Of a stretch of 64,000 bases of DNA, positions 37,621 to 50,209 are shown one piece after another. Made by a program: the position numbers and the translations under genes. The number at the start of each line of letters is the position of its first letter. Positions within the stretch are counted from its first letter, which is position 1. The DNA is from Molossus alvarezi. Its lineage: Eukaryota; Chordata; Mammalia; Chiroptera; Molossidae. Location of the stretch: positions 121,857,001-121,921,000 of the forward strand of contig CM073886.1 in NCBI GenBank assembly GCA_037176705.1. Direction: 5' to 3'. The notes beneath the pieces are model-generated. The model saw only the letters and a list, made by a program, of their open reading frames with translations. It was not told where the DNA came from and did no database searches.

Positions 37621-38635
37621 TTAGCTAAAATTTTTGAAGGCATAAGATATGTAGTCTGGGTATTAGAATTACGCATTTTATGTTTCAAAGTGGTAAAATT
37701 CAAATAGTAAGTCTTTGGCTGTACTAAAATAATTGTTGTAATCCTTTAAAGTGTAGATATAAATGCATCAATTGTAACTTTTTGGAACATTAAAATACAA
37801 TGTTCATTTCTTTAGGTATAGTGAATAAAAGTAAAGTTAAAAATAAGGCAGGTGACACAACAATGTGAATATACTTCACACTTCTGAACTGTATATTTTA
37901 AAATAATTAAGATGGCAAACTGTATGTTTTTTACCACAATTGTTTAAAATTTCATTAAGTTAGGTGTAATATTTTAATGTCAATTCTTTTGAAAGGGACA
38001 TTCTAAATGACCCTTCGCATATCAATCTAACCTTCACAGTTCAAGTTTTCACCCAAAGCTTTGGAAGGACTTCATACAGTGCTCGAGTCAGGTAGCTTTC
38101 TCCCTATTTTCCCCCTAATTTTACTTTTGGAAATGTGTGGTACAGATACTTGGGTTATCCAGAATGTTAGTTCTTGAGGGCGACAATCAGATAATCTGTC
38201 TAATGGAGACATTCTTAGCTGTCCCTGTGGTTGTCCTGAGGAGGTGAGTAGGGGTGGGTGGGGGGAGAGACAGGATGAAGCAAGAGGACCTCTGGATTAC
38301 ATACTCAAGTTCCCGCCAAGGAATGTGGATGCTAAGACTGGAATGTGGATACAAATGTCCCTGCTATGAAGTAGATTTTATGAGCTGTTCAGTGGTCTGG
38401 TACATCTCAATTGATAAAAAGGTCCCGTTGCTGAAAGTTCTGTTCAGGTCTTTTACAATACTGCTGAATTACATATATTTACTACAAGTCTTTTTATTAT
38501 GAGCTATAATTCCAGCTCAGTTATTTCCAATTCAGACAGACAGTAAATGTTTGCTTTCCTTAGGTGTCTGTACTTGGGTGATTGCCAGAAGAGCCCCTTC
38601 GGTTGTGTTCTTTAGGACACACACCCCCTTTCCTT

Positions 38636-38803
38636 TGTTTTTAGGGTGAGAGAGAGAGAAACATTGGTCAGTTGCTTTCCATACATGCCCCAACCAGGGA
38701 CCCAACCGGCAACCCAGGCATGTGCCCTGACCAGGAATCGAACCAACAACCTTTCCGTGCACAGGACAACGTTGGCTCAACCAACTGAGCCACTCTGGTC
38801 AGG
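38636..38803 (-). mobile_element. Older Ves-related SINE, 3' truncated
   Basis: Minus orientation; contains gaccaggaatcgaaccaaca and caactgagccactctggtcag. The CT-rich end is missing or reduced to ggtgagagagagagaaacatt, and the body is shorter than the others (168 bp). The short match aggacac/aggacat at about 38614 and 38805 may be its duplication. Confidence 0.8.
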
Positions 38804-41800
38804 CAGGACATTCCCCGTTTTAAAGCGCTAGCTAGAACTCAAATTCAATTCTTGAACTCCGCATCTTTGAAGAATGATTTTTACTGCATTTTGACCATTA
38901 TTTAGAGCCGAAATGAAGCTTGCCCTTGACCATTCTCAGTAATTTGGGGTTTTTTTCATTCTGCTTCTCTCTTGTGTCTGGAATTCCCAGCAATGAGTTT
39001 TACTTTTACTTGATGAGCTATTTTATCATGGTGCTGATTATTGCTCATTTTTATACCTAAATATGGCTACAGCCCAAACAACTTCTTGCATTGATGTTGA
39101 CATCTTCTTTCAGATATATAAGTAATGCACAGGCTAATTACAAGTCATTTCTCTGTGTTCATTAAAGAAAACCCCCAAAGACTCTTCGGTGTATGCTAAA
39201 TTTAAGCCACTGAATAGTCTTTAAAGAAACAAAAGTATATTGGTAAGGGAAACTAAAGATGGTCGGGTCTTTTGAAATTGATGCCAAGGAGGGCAACGTT
39301 GGTGCTGGTGCCAGAGACAGGGTGTATTAGTGGTCTGACCAAGGGAACACTGGAATTTTAAAGAATACTGATAAAGTATTACACAGACTTTATTCGATAA
39401 TAAAGGGCTGACTTTTTTTCACTAACAATTGGTTTCCTCTGTTTATTTTGCTGTTTCAGATGATCCTTTCTGTGTTGAAATCCACACAAGGATTATAACA
39501 TTAAAATCCTCAACAAAATAAACAAAATATTTCAGTCTTTCTGGAAAACGAAATGTTAAGCATTATTCAGTAATGTCTGCTCCTTCCTCCATGACTGAAC
39601 AAAACCACACTCTGGTGTGTGTGTTGGCTCCGTCCTCAGCCCCATGACCTGCTGGTGGTGGCTCAGGGCAAGGGGCCATCCAAGCGCAGGCTGTGTGAAG
39701 GCAGACAGTGCGTCTCACTCTGATTAAATGGTGGAGCCCAGCTCCTCCGAAGGTGACACTGGCGTGGGGCTGGGGCAGTGCAGCGCAGCTGTGTGTCCAT
39801 GCTGACAGTGACCGTGTACCCTCCCTCCTGGGAGATGGGATTTGGATATTAGAAAGAAGACAATTTCCACCATCATATTTGTGGTCTCTTTAAGGAGAAA
39901 ATTCTACCAAGTGGTTTCTTAGTCTTTGAAAACACTCTATTTCAATATGTCTATTTCAAGAGTACTCATAAATAATGCTCAATGGGGTATTTTTTGAGGG
40001 GGATGGGAAGATTCCTTGAAACTTTGCAGGTAGAAGTAATTCCTGCCTTGATGGAGTCCAAACAGTACTAAGTGAGGTAGGCAGAGGCATGGGCAGCAAT
40101 TTGGAAGTACACTCTATCCTCCCTGAGCACACTGTGCTATTGGGATAGGAGGTCAGAGGTGGAATTGGTCCCATGGGATGTTTCTCATTGAAATCATCTC
40201 TGTCCACAGCCCTGGTGCCGCGAGCCAAAATGTATTCTAATAAATGCAGATCCCATATGACAGCACATTATAAAATACATACTTGTGAGAGTTGTAATGG
40301 AATTGGACTCTGCCCACTCCATACACACACAAGAGATGCAGAGAATGCTTTGTGATCCTGCATAACTAAGTTTTAGTTTTTCATTTGTTCTTCTTTAATT
40401 ACCCTAATGAAAACGTGTAGTTTTTCTTTTGTAGTTTCAAATTAGAGTCTAATTTGATTATTTTCCTCTTAAAATATTCTAGGATCCCCAGGAGTACTCA
40501 GCAAACACTCACTTTTAACCAATTTTTTCTGTTTTTGGCTACATGCCAGTCATAATGCAACTTACTAAGAGGACTGAATGAAATAATTCTTTTCAATGGA
40601 CAAAAGGCAAAGTTAGCTGCCATGAATTTCTCTGGGGCAAAGCATACCTAATCTTTCAAAGTAAATATTTTCATTTTTGACATTCAATCAGGATACACTC
40701 AAATTCAAATATGTCTTTTGTTAAGTAGGATATTTCCTTTGGCCTTCAAAATGATTCCAAACTTTGCTGAGAAAAGAGAGAAAGAGAGAGAGCAAGAGTC
40801 TTAAAGCAAGTTTGATCAATTTTACTTGGGCACATTATTCCTGCCTACCTACCCATTGGTCTTCTCTCACCAAAGAATACATATAAAAATTAACATAGAT
40901 TCAGTGAGTATTTCATGGAAAGAGACTTTTGTCAACAACAGAAAAAGGCAGATTTGGGTCAAATTTTGACTGAAAGACTATTTTCTTAACAAACATCCAG
41001 ACTCCAGTCATTCCTTTTATTTTATTTTTACAACTGAAATCAGTTTCTGAGAAAAGGCAGCAGTCACAATTATGATACTTAAAGAGAGCAGTTTCTTTTA
41101 TTGCAAGTTATCACATTAACTTCATGGCTATTTTTTGTTTCTGGTTTTTAATGTATCCCAACTTTTATGTGGAGGATAAATAGTCTCTGATTGCTGTGAG
41201 TTTACAGTGAGCATTTTTGGATCCTGTTATTTGGATCGTCCATTATTTTCCATAGCATTACAGAGTAGGGATTAATATAAACTATTCCATATTTCTATGT
41301 AATCACTTAGAAGTTTATTTTAATTAAGGCATTAATTAGCATTAAACTTACCATTAGTTTATATTTATCCTTTTTTTGAGGACCAAGAACATAGATGTAC
41401 AAGAAATAGTATTTTGTTCTTCTAAATACTTTTCTTATTGTTTTAAAATATGAATGTACTTTCTAGATGTTGAAAGGAAATTTTAAAAGATTTGTATGTT
41501 CAATTATTTTATCTACGGGCAGGACTATGCCACTTTGATCCACAAACTTAAGTTTAGAAAGTTTAACTTAGGAAGTTTTCAAGGATATCTGAAATTTGTG
41601 TCAATAAACCTTTCTTCCTGATGTCTAGCATAATTTGGAACACAAACTAATATTATGATGACTAGTATTATTTGGAGCACACATTAATTTGAGCCTGCAA
41701 AATCTATCATTTTTTTTCCCATAATTAGTCAGATCTTTGGACAAGCTCCAAATATATTCTGTACCACACCTCATACTGTCGTCTCTACAGATGTAGTTTG

Positions 41801-42577
41801 AGAGTCTGGCTTTTACAAACTTTGTGTGCCCTTGGAAGGTATTTAAGGCTTTGATGAGCTTCGTTTACAATCAGAGTGGTCTTGTAGGATAAACCCTCTG
41901 GCCTTCTCGTGACACTGAGCTACCGATACAAATTTCCACATGTACAGATAGTCGAAAACCACGTTCAGAAAGTGCAGCCTCATTAGGAGAGAGACCTGAA
42001 AAGGACTTGTTTCGGCATGAACAGGCCCAGTGTGTGACGGCCTGTGAGAGAGTGCTGCTTCTGTGTTTCCCTCCAACCACATACATGTGAAAAGACTCAG
42101 TGGAAGAACGTGTAGGGTTTGATGTCTCGTGATTCTAGCTGCATTAATCGCCTATGGTTCAGGGCCATAGAAAAGAAAAAAATATGAAAAAATACATTCA
42201 AGAGAAACAGCACAAATATATATTTTTATACTATATATAATGAACAGTCCTATTTTCCTATTTGTACAGTTCGGTTCTTATGTTCTTTATGTGTGTTTAA
42301 TTATGAAAGTCACAAGTCTATTCTAGCTGGATAAATTTACAGGTAAAAGATTCTCTGAAAAGTTAAGTATGTCTGTCACAAAAATGGACAATTGACTTAA
42401 ATCCCTATTTTTCGTCTTCCCAAAGAAAAACACAATCTTATCTTCTGTTGGTTGATAAGATCAAGTTTGAAAAGTGAGCAGAGTTCTAGCCTTACTTACT
42501 CTAGCTTGTTTGTTAAAAAGAAAGATATTTCTCTCTTTCATGAACTTTTTTCCAAATAAATTAGTTCTAAAATAATT

Positions 42578-42841
42578 ATTTTTATTTTTTATTATTATTT
42601 TTTATCCTCATCCGAGGACATTCTTCCATCTTTTGTTCAGATAGAGTGGGAGGGAGAGAGAGGGAGAGAAAGAAAGAAACATCAACGTGAAAGGGACACA
42701 TTGAGTGGCTGCCACCCACACGACCCAACCAGGGCCAGGGACAAACTGCAACCAAGGCATGTGCCCTCAGCGGGAACCGAACCCGGGTCTCTCCGGACTG
42801 CAGGCCGATGCTCTAACCGCTGAGCCAAACTGGCCAGGGCT
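42578..42841 (-). mobile_element. Ves-type SINE, subfamily A
   Basis: Perfect 14-bp duplication gttctaaaataatt at 42564-42577 and 42842-42855. The tail side is unusually A/T-mixed (tatttttattttttattatt) rather than a pure T-run. Confidence 0.95.
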
Positions 42842-43723
42842 GTTCTAAAATAATTCTTGATTGTGTTGAAAGACAAGGTATAGTTCACATTGAGAAAATA
42901 CCCTAAAGAAAAATCTAAATCAATGGTTCTCACAATTTTTCTAGTTCCACCATATTTGAGTAATAAAAATCACTCTTCTTAGTAATTAATGGTAGCTAAT
43001 ATAATCTCTTACTTTTGTTTTTACTAGTGTAGGGAAGACAGAACGTGTATGATTTAAAAAGACTCTAAAGATTTTTCTAATACCCTGATAGTAATGTCCC
43101 CCACTCCCCAACCCTTGAGGGACATGTACCTTTCCAACTGAGAATAATTGTGTGAGTTTTCCAAAAGTAAAGAATTATAAAATGCTCCACATGGATTATT
43201 TTAGTGCATTTAAAGTTTGACTCAAATTTTAGGAACATTGATTCATTTTCGGTTCACTTTAGGAATAAATTGCTGGGCAGATGTGAAAGTAGTTTGGGAA
43301 TGTCAGTCAACCTTACTATTTTTATCTGGGGCATCCAACTCTTAGTGTAGAGGCAGGCGGGTAAACTGGATTAAATGTTGGGTGAACTTGTCCACTGCTT
43401 CTCCCTTGACCTCTAGCTCTGGGATGAGAGTGAAAGCCTTTTCTCCTACATACAGGATAGGGATTGTCTATCGTCTGGGGAAAAGACTGGTTTCTGTTGC
43501 AGTCATTTATGTCTAAAAAGATAAGGATTCTTTTCCCTAAACATAACCAAAATCCCTATTATCACTTATTTAGAAATTAACAATAATCCCTTTATAATAT
43601 CATCCAGTTTTCAAAAATCTCCATTTCTTTTTCTCTCTCACTCTTTTTAGTTTGTTGGTTTGAATTAAACCACATTTGTATGTTGGGTTTGTTTTATACA
43701 TCCTTTAAGTCTCTTAATCTGTA

Positions 43724-43732
43724 GTCTCTCTT

Positions 43733-43768
<36 letters not shown>

Positions 43769-43770
43769 CT
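43724..43770 (+). repeat. (CT)n microsatellite
   Basis: CT repeat broken by TTT in two places. Confidence 0.9.
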
Positions 43771-43808
43771 CTGTATCTCTTTTATTCTATCTTTTCCACC
43801 CTTTTCTT

Positions 43809-44039
43809 CTTCTTTTCTTTAATCCTCACCAAGGACATTTTTTGTTCAGATAGAGTGGGGAGGGAGAGAGAGAGAGAAACATCGATGTGAAAGGGACACA
43901 TGGAGTGGCTGCCACCCACATGACCAACCAGGGCCGGGGACAAACTGCAACCAAGGCACGCGCCCCTAGCAGGAACCGAACCCGGGTCTCTCTGGACCAC
44001 AGGCCAATGCTCTAACCGCTGAGCCAAACCGGCCAGGGC
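43809..44039 (-). mobile_element. Ves-type SINE, subfamily A
   Basis: Perfect 14-bp duplication tccacccttttctt at 43795-43808 and 44040-44053. The duplicated target is pyrimidine-rich. Confidence 0.95.
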
Positions 44040-44685
44040 TCCACCCTTTTCTTTTGCTATTTGTTTTTCACAATCTGGATTTTGCTGATTACATCTTTCT
44101 AGCATCACTTACCATCTTTCTCTGTTCCTGGGACCAACTTCCTTAGACTCACAAAAAGTCTTTTTGTTTTGTTTTGTTTCAAAATGGGAGAGAGCTGCAT
44201 GATGAGTCAAAAGGTGTATGCACAACTAGAATTGCCTGCAAAATAGACCTAAAGACACACTAAGGCTTTATAATTCTAAGCCTGGCTCCCTTCCTGGAAG
44301 GGATCCACTGTCTCTTTCAAGGTACGAAGATTTCACAGAGCTGGTTCGTGATTATGAAGGTGATGAGTGCATGTAGAATAAATGTTTTCATGGTGAAAGA
44401 ACATGAACATGGAGGAGAATTCAGCTATTTTAGATTTAGAACGAGAGTAGAAAAACTATTGAAAAGTTGTTTTTGTAAAATCAAAGGAAATGTAGAAACT
44501 AGCGGCTAGCCAGAAACTTTGTCCCTGCTCTGACTCATCCCCCATCCCCAGGCTTGACCTCCTTAACTCTGACTTCTGACTCTGGCACTGCTACCCCCCT
44601 GGTCCAGACAACACCAAGTCAATCCAATTCTACAGCAACAACTTCCTTGCCAGCCTCCCTGCCTTCCTTACCCCACTCCCCATAG

Positions 44686-44895
44686 CTGTGGGTCACAACC
44701 CCTTTGCGGGTCAGCGACCCTTTCACAGGGGTAGCCTAAGGCCATCGGAAAACACATATTTCCGATGGTCTTAGGAACCCAGACAGGGCCCCTCTATCCG
44801 TCTCCAGGCGGGTCCGCCCACAGGCAGATACGCCCACATATAAGGTGAGGAGCTGTGTTAAAGGGTCGGGGCATTGGGAAGGTTGAGAACCACTG
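44686..44895 (+). mobile_element. SPIN (Space Invader) hAT MITE, left end clipped
   Basis: A 210-bp non-autonomous hAT element. Its body matches the SPIN family as I know it: tttcacaggggtagcctaag, a 9-bp inverted pair ccatcggaa...ttccgatgg around 44742-44768, ctctatccgtctccaggcgg and gtgaggagctgtgttaaagg. The right terminus gttgagaaccactg is present, but the equivalent left terminus (cagtggttctcaac) is missing; the element starts directly at ctgtgggtcacaac. Even so, an exact 8-bp duplication, ccccatag (44678-44685 and 44896-44903), the length expected for hAT elements, borders both ends. SPIN is known from horizontal transfer among tetrapods, including vesper bats. It encodes no protein. Confidence 0.9.
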
Positions 44896-45039
44896 CCCCA
44901 TAGGGACTTGGCCTTTTCCAATCTGTTTTTTCACATGAAGACAGCATGGCCGTCCTAAAACTCAACTCTGAGCTTACCCCCACATTGCTTTTGGAATACG
45001 GGTCATGGTTCCTGCTTCTCTCTCTCCATCTCATTTCTC

Positions 45040-45240
45040 ACCGCCTCCCCTGTCTGCCTGGACTCTCTCCTCCAGCCTCTCCTCCTGAAATCCCTCCTCA
45101 CCCTCAGGTCTCACCTCGGACGTCACTTCCTCCAGGAAGCCTTCAACCCAGAGCAGTGTAGTTTGGTGGCCCCATTGGCACTGCCACCTCCTCTAGCCAA
45201 CTATAAGTTTCATTAAAGAACGGGGCTGTTTTGTTTGGCA
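45040..45240 (+). repeat. L2 3' remnant
   Basis: Plus-orientation L2: caggtctcacctcggacgtc, acttcctccaggaagccttc and a later ataagtttcattaaagaacg block. Confidence 0.7.
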
Positions 45241-45483
45241 CTTCATCCCTGGGGGGCGGGCAAGGTCATTTTCTGAGCTCCCAGGGAATCCTCAGCTATT
45301 TTAGAAAGTGTCATGGAAGTCTCCACTTTCACGTAAAAATGTACCATCCACTGCATAACATTCCTTCAGCGAGCTGAGCTCCTCTCCTACTCGCTCCTGG
45401 AGCAGTGTCCGACCAGAAAGGCCAACGCGTGGACTCGTGACTTAGATATTGCACCTCACTGCCAATTTATGCGGTTGGCTCTT

Positions 45484-45517
45484 TTTCCTTTCTTCCTTCC
45501 TTCCTTCCTTTCTTTCG
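45484..45517 (+). repeat. (TTCC)n tract
   Basis: Pyrimidine-only TTCC/TTTC repeat at the edge of the CpG-rich patch. Confidence 0.85.
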
Positions 45518-45539
45518 TTCGCTGGTTTTTAAACAGGCT

Positions 45540-46610
45540 AAGAGAGCTTTTCCATGCGTTCGCTGGAAAGACTCCTGGTCCGATCTTTCCCGTAACATTT
45601 GGTGGCGTGCCTACTGAAGGCCTGGCGCGCAGCTCTGCCCCAGGACACGTGTGCCGTTGACAGCAGGGAGCGCTGCACGGAAGTTTCCTGGTTGCCAGCT
45701 AGTTCGCTTTCCGGATCGGCATTTCCGGGGATGAGGAAAGGTTCGTTCTGGCACCCCACCCCCACCCCGGCGCCAACCGGTGTGCGCATGCGCGGGCGCG
45801 CACGCTGCACCCCTCCGCTGCCCGGGATTATCTGTTCAATGTTTGGATATTGAGTTTACCCTACAGCGGAGTAGCTGACTCGCGGTGACTTTCCAGGGGA
45901 GAAAGGGCATCTTTCCCTGCCCTGGAACGGAGTACAGCCGCTTAAAAATAGAACAATGCGTGTTTGGGGTTTGCTTTTCGTCCTCTGCATCAATAACTTT
46001 GTGTACAGTTCCAGACACAAAGAGCTAGATTCACGCCGTCTGCACGCCTCGGGAGAATTCCCAGAGTTACCCCGGGAGCACGAGCTGGGCCCCAAATGTT
46101 TAGTAAAAAGAAAGTAACCCAATATCGCTCCGTGTTACTGACCCAGCTGGGTCACATGGCTGCATTATTGTCCCCTCTTCGTGACTCTCGGGCGTCCATG
46201 CGCAGGGGGAGAAAATATCACCCAGAATGAGTCCTAGGCATCAGAAAACAAAGTAAAGACCCCTCCAAGCTGAATTAGAGGAACTGACGTGGCTACTGTA
46301 CATTGCGGGCTTTGGAAGGGGGAGGGCGGGGGTGGGGACCGGAGATGGAGGGGCGGCCACTGGAGAGCCGGGACGCGTTGGGAACCCAGCCTGAGCCGTC
46401 AGATGGATTTGCTGGCTTGCTTTTTAATGCCTGTCCTGAGATGTACGTACTTCTCAAATTGTAATATGACCTCTCGGAAGCACTGGCCTCACGTGTGCTC
46501 TGTGATTCGGTGCCTCAGCTGCCTCGCGGCGTGTCCAGGATCAGTAACAGTGTCACTTGGGAATAAGTTCGCGCGAACTTTGCAGCGTGGGAGCCGCTTC
46601 CCCTGCTAGC
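45540..46610. promoter_or_regulatory. Intronic CpG-rich patch, possible promoter or enhancer
   Basis: The block 45555-45845 holds about 27 CpG by hand count in 290 bp, far above the surrounding DNA, and CpGs stay frequent to about 46610. A perfect NRF-1-type palindrome, TGCGCATGCGCG, is at 45783-45794; such sites are typical of CpG-island promoters. No donor or coding exon could be assigned. It could drive an alternative SLC1A3 transcript, a non-coding RNA, or be a methylated relic. Confidence 0.4.
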
Positions 46611-47154
46611 ACGCTCCTCGGCAGCTGCTTGCAATTCTTCCCCATTCCCTCCCCTGGAAATGGTTCCTAATGAATCTGAACAGATGCTAGGTGTCTGGCA
46701 GCCTTGTCAGGGGCACTCGTTTTCAAATGTGGGTTATTTCATGTCTCCTAATGAAAATTTCATCAGCCTGTATGCCTTCGATGTGCTCCAGTGTTCACAT
46801 AAATACCTAACCCCTGACTCCGCGTGTCCCACTCGCGAGTTCTCCTAACCTATTTATTGGTTCTGACACCACCGCTACTAAATCCTTGGCTCTCAAAGAC
46901 CGATCTGGTAAACATGCACAGGCAGATCTGACTTGGCACTGAACGTGGCTCCTTCTTTCTAAATGTGCTTTTCCAGTTGCCCCTGACAGCCAAGTCAAGT
47001 GTTGCCGGAGCTCACGCTTACAGGTTATTACAGCTCCCCAAGCTCCTTCTCCAGGGCCCCTCTTTTCTTCTGCCACAACCCCCGAATGTGGCTCACTCGA
47101 CACTGCTGTGCCTGCGGAACGCTGTGCTCCCCAGGGCCTGAGTTTTGAGAACAA

Positions 47155-47222
47155 GCACTGGGCCATCCTTCCATGCACAGCCCTGGGCCTCGCATACAAT
47201 AAATGCTCAATAAATCGATCTC
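47155..47222 (+). repeat. MIR/L2 3' tail
   Basis: gcatacaataaatgctcaat is the classic 3' end of these old elements; the SINE at 47223 inserted next to it. Confidence 0.6.
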
Positions 47223-47469
47223 GCCCTGGCCGGTTTGGCTCAGGGGTTGGAGCGTCGGCCTGCGGTACAGAGAGACCCGGGTTCGTTCCCGCTAAGGGCA
47301 CGTACCTCGGTTGCAGTTTGTCCCCGGCCCTGGTTGGTCGTGCGGGTGGCAGCCACTCGATGTGTCCCTTCACATCGATGTTTCTCTCTCTCTCTCTTCC
47401 TCTCTTTCCCTCCCACTCTATCTGTACAAAAAATGGAAAAATGTCCTCAGGTGAGGATAAAAAAAAAAA
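47223..47469 (+). mobile_element. Ves-type SINE, subfamily A
   Basis: Duplication aaatcgatctc at 47212-47222 and near 47470-47480. Close to the subfamily consensus with tgtcctcaggtgaggat before the A-tail. It explains open frames of 123-188 codons on both strands at 46807-47606. Confidence 0.95.
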
Positions 47470-48299
47470 AAATCGATCTCAACGGAGCCAAGGATGCCTA
47501 TAGAAGAGAAAACAAAAATATGCATGTTTTCTTATTCATCAGCTCTCACGTCAGAAGACAGAATCCACTTCTGAGGGAGTTCTCACTCCCCTCCGGTGGC
47601 TGTTAGGGAACATATAGAAGGTCGTGCATACAGAAAGTCCACGGCGAGTTGGACAAGCCGGTAGAAATGTTCTCATGCCCCGAAACACTCAGTGGTAGGT
47701 GAAGGGGCATGTTTGTTTGTGTAGCCTGCATACCGATTCCCTGTGAATGGTTACTTCATTCATCTCAGTTCCTTACATCGTTTATCTCCCTACTTGAAAT
47801 ACTTGACATTTCTACTCATTTGAGAGTGACGCCACAAGCATCCCTGAGGCATTTACACGGGCTGTGGCCTCCGGAAGACGTGGATACACTTCTCAGGAGC
47901 ACGAACTGTCCCACTTCCTTTATTTTCCCTGTCTAACCTTGCACCGCTCTGTGCGTTCCCTGGGTAGGCAGTAAATAGTCCTGACAGCATCTGCCATCTG
48001 TTTTCATGGTTCATTCCCTCACTGCATGTGTGCTCTGGGTCATGCACAGCAGCTATTGTCTAGTTGAGGTTATTAATTCCTGCAGTATGGAGCCCCCCCT
48101 AGGCAGCTGTGCTGGGTGCTGAGGAAGGAAGTCACAGAGCTGTTAAACCCACAGACGCCAGGCCCTGGATCTCCCCCTCCTCTGCAGAGAGATGAGGTAC
48201 TTACATCTGAAAAGTTGAAGAGGGGCCAGCTGAGTGGTGCAGAGCATACGATCAAAGCAGCAGAGGCTCACCCCGCTGCATTTACTTGTGGTAATCCCT

Positions 48300-48410
48300 G
48301 CTTGGGTCTTAAGAACACCAACTTTGGAGCTACCTGACTCATTGCTCTGCCGGTCACAGCACTGGTTAGCTTTGTGGAAAGTCCTTTTGGCATTCAAGGT
48401 TCATTGTGGA
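48300..48410 (+). repeat. Possible MIR remnant
   Basis: ctttggagctacctgactca, ttgctctgccggtcacagc and tagctttgtgg resemble the MIR core with strong decay. The 169-codon open frame at 48234-48743 runs through it and shows no known domain. Confidence 0.45.
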
Positions 48411-49299
48411 GTGGAAATAATAGTAGTGACAGTGATAGAACACTTGTCATTCATACCAAGTGGGGGACCCCAGAGTGGGCTTTGTGGAAATCATGGCTGT
48501 GGGCGTGGTTGTGTGGACTGTAGGCGCTGCACTAATGTTAGTGATGATGGCCGTTCTCACATTCTGCCTCAGTTCTGTAAACATCAAGTTCAAAGGCCTT
48601 TGGCGTCCTTGCTGGAGAGTATCAGGTGCTTGGCCTTTTCCTGCTTGTGCATCTGGGGTCCACCTAGAGAGGATCATTTTCTCAGTGTTGGCCCAAATCA
48701 TCTGATGGCATTCTCCCTGACCAAGCCTTGGCTTTGTTGCTAATTGGTAGCCTGTTTCAGAGCTCGTGTTGCTTATTTCTTCTCCTTCTTCCAGCCAACT
48801 TGCTACTTCCTAAGTCACGCTCGCTGCAGCTTGTCGGTGTTTCTAGACAAGAAGGCTGCTTGGGGATGACCCTGAGTAAACAACTGAAGTCACTCTATTT
48901 TTCTATGTTAGAGTAAAATACCTACTTCCCAAGAAAGCTCGTGACCTTCCAAGATTGGGCAAACTTCACTTGTAAACCGAACCAGTTTCGCGTTGGTGTG
49001 CTAAAGCAAAGCTTGAAACTGCTTTGCCAAAGGCGTTCATTCTGCCCAAGCCTCGCCACTAACTACTGGTGTCATTCTGTACATCACTGCACCTCTTGAT
49101 TTCTTGGCCTCACTCTCCAAACCTGGAGGTCCTCAGCCGTGACTAAGCCCCAGTGTTAGGCATTAATTTTGGCTTTTTGATAACAGACTTGGTTTCCAAG
49201 GGTGTTTGCAGGTCCCCTGTGGGATCATGTTCTCTACAATCAAGGTTCCATAGTAGTCATATGTGTGCAAATTAGAAACAATGCCACATGATTCACTGA

Positions 49300-49650
49300 G
49301 TCTGGGACAGAGCCTGGCACATGGTAATTCTCAATAATCAGCTATAAATGTATGAGAACATTGGTATTGCCATTCAGATTGTGTTTACTCTCTTCTACCC
49401 TGAAGTAGTAAAATGATCCTCTTGATTGCAGATTTATTCTTTGATGGGTGACATTTTTTATTTTACCTGCATGATCATTGCTAGCAGTTGTTAAGAATAA
49501 AAGACATGCTGGTTGTTGAACATATGTACTTGTTATCCCTTCGGCAACATCGTCATCTCTGTTTTACAAATGAGAAAACTTCCCGAGGTCTTCCTGCTAG
49601 CAAGGGGCTGAGTCTGAATTCACACTCAGATCTCTTTGTCACTAACGCCC
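49300..49650. repeat. MIR remnants in both orientations
   Basis: A plus-orientation end at 49310-49345 (agcctggcacatggtaattc) and a minus-orientation core at 49555-49650 (ctgttttacaaatgagaaaa, then gtctgaattcacac). Confidence 0.6.
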
Positions 49651-50209
49651 CCTCTCTGTAAGGCCATGCAATCCCTAATGTGGTGTGGCCTCTAGATTTG
49701 TCCTGGATCAGTCTATAATGCTAAAGTGTATCTGTGGCCTTAATTTATGCCTATGATAAAAAGTCTATTCTCCACATAAACTACATATGATCCACAATTT
49801 TCTCACACTTGTGCACTTAACTTATGTCATGTATGGTTGGACATTTGGTTATTTGATGAGAATATGACTTGTCTACTCAACAAAAGAATGTTTGAGAGTA
49901 GGAAATACTGTTTGTATATTTGCATCCCAGCACTAATCAGTGTGATGATCTCTTGTTATGGTAGATGTTACATAAATAACCCATGGGTTTGTGGGTTGGC
50001 TACAGTTGCTTAATTAGTCTCAACTATGAATTTTCAGACTTTGTCATCATCCTTCATTCACCAAGTCTCTATTGTATCTCTACTATGATAGCCACTGGGA
50101 ATACAGAAATAAGTAGAGACCATCATGTATATTTATAATCGAAGAACTAGAATCTGGAAAATCACAAGCTAATATGTTATTGTGGAAGGAGTAAAGATGA
50201 ATTAAAGCA

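Noticed and set aside
46807..47606. Long open frames (188 codons on -, 131 and 123 on +)
   Set aside because: They run through the subfamily A SINE at 47223-47469 and give the same pseudo-protein strings as other copies.
48234..48743. 169-codon open frame on +
   Set aside because: Runs through a decayed MIR-like piece and has no family signature.
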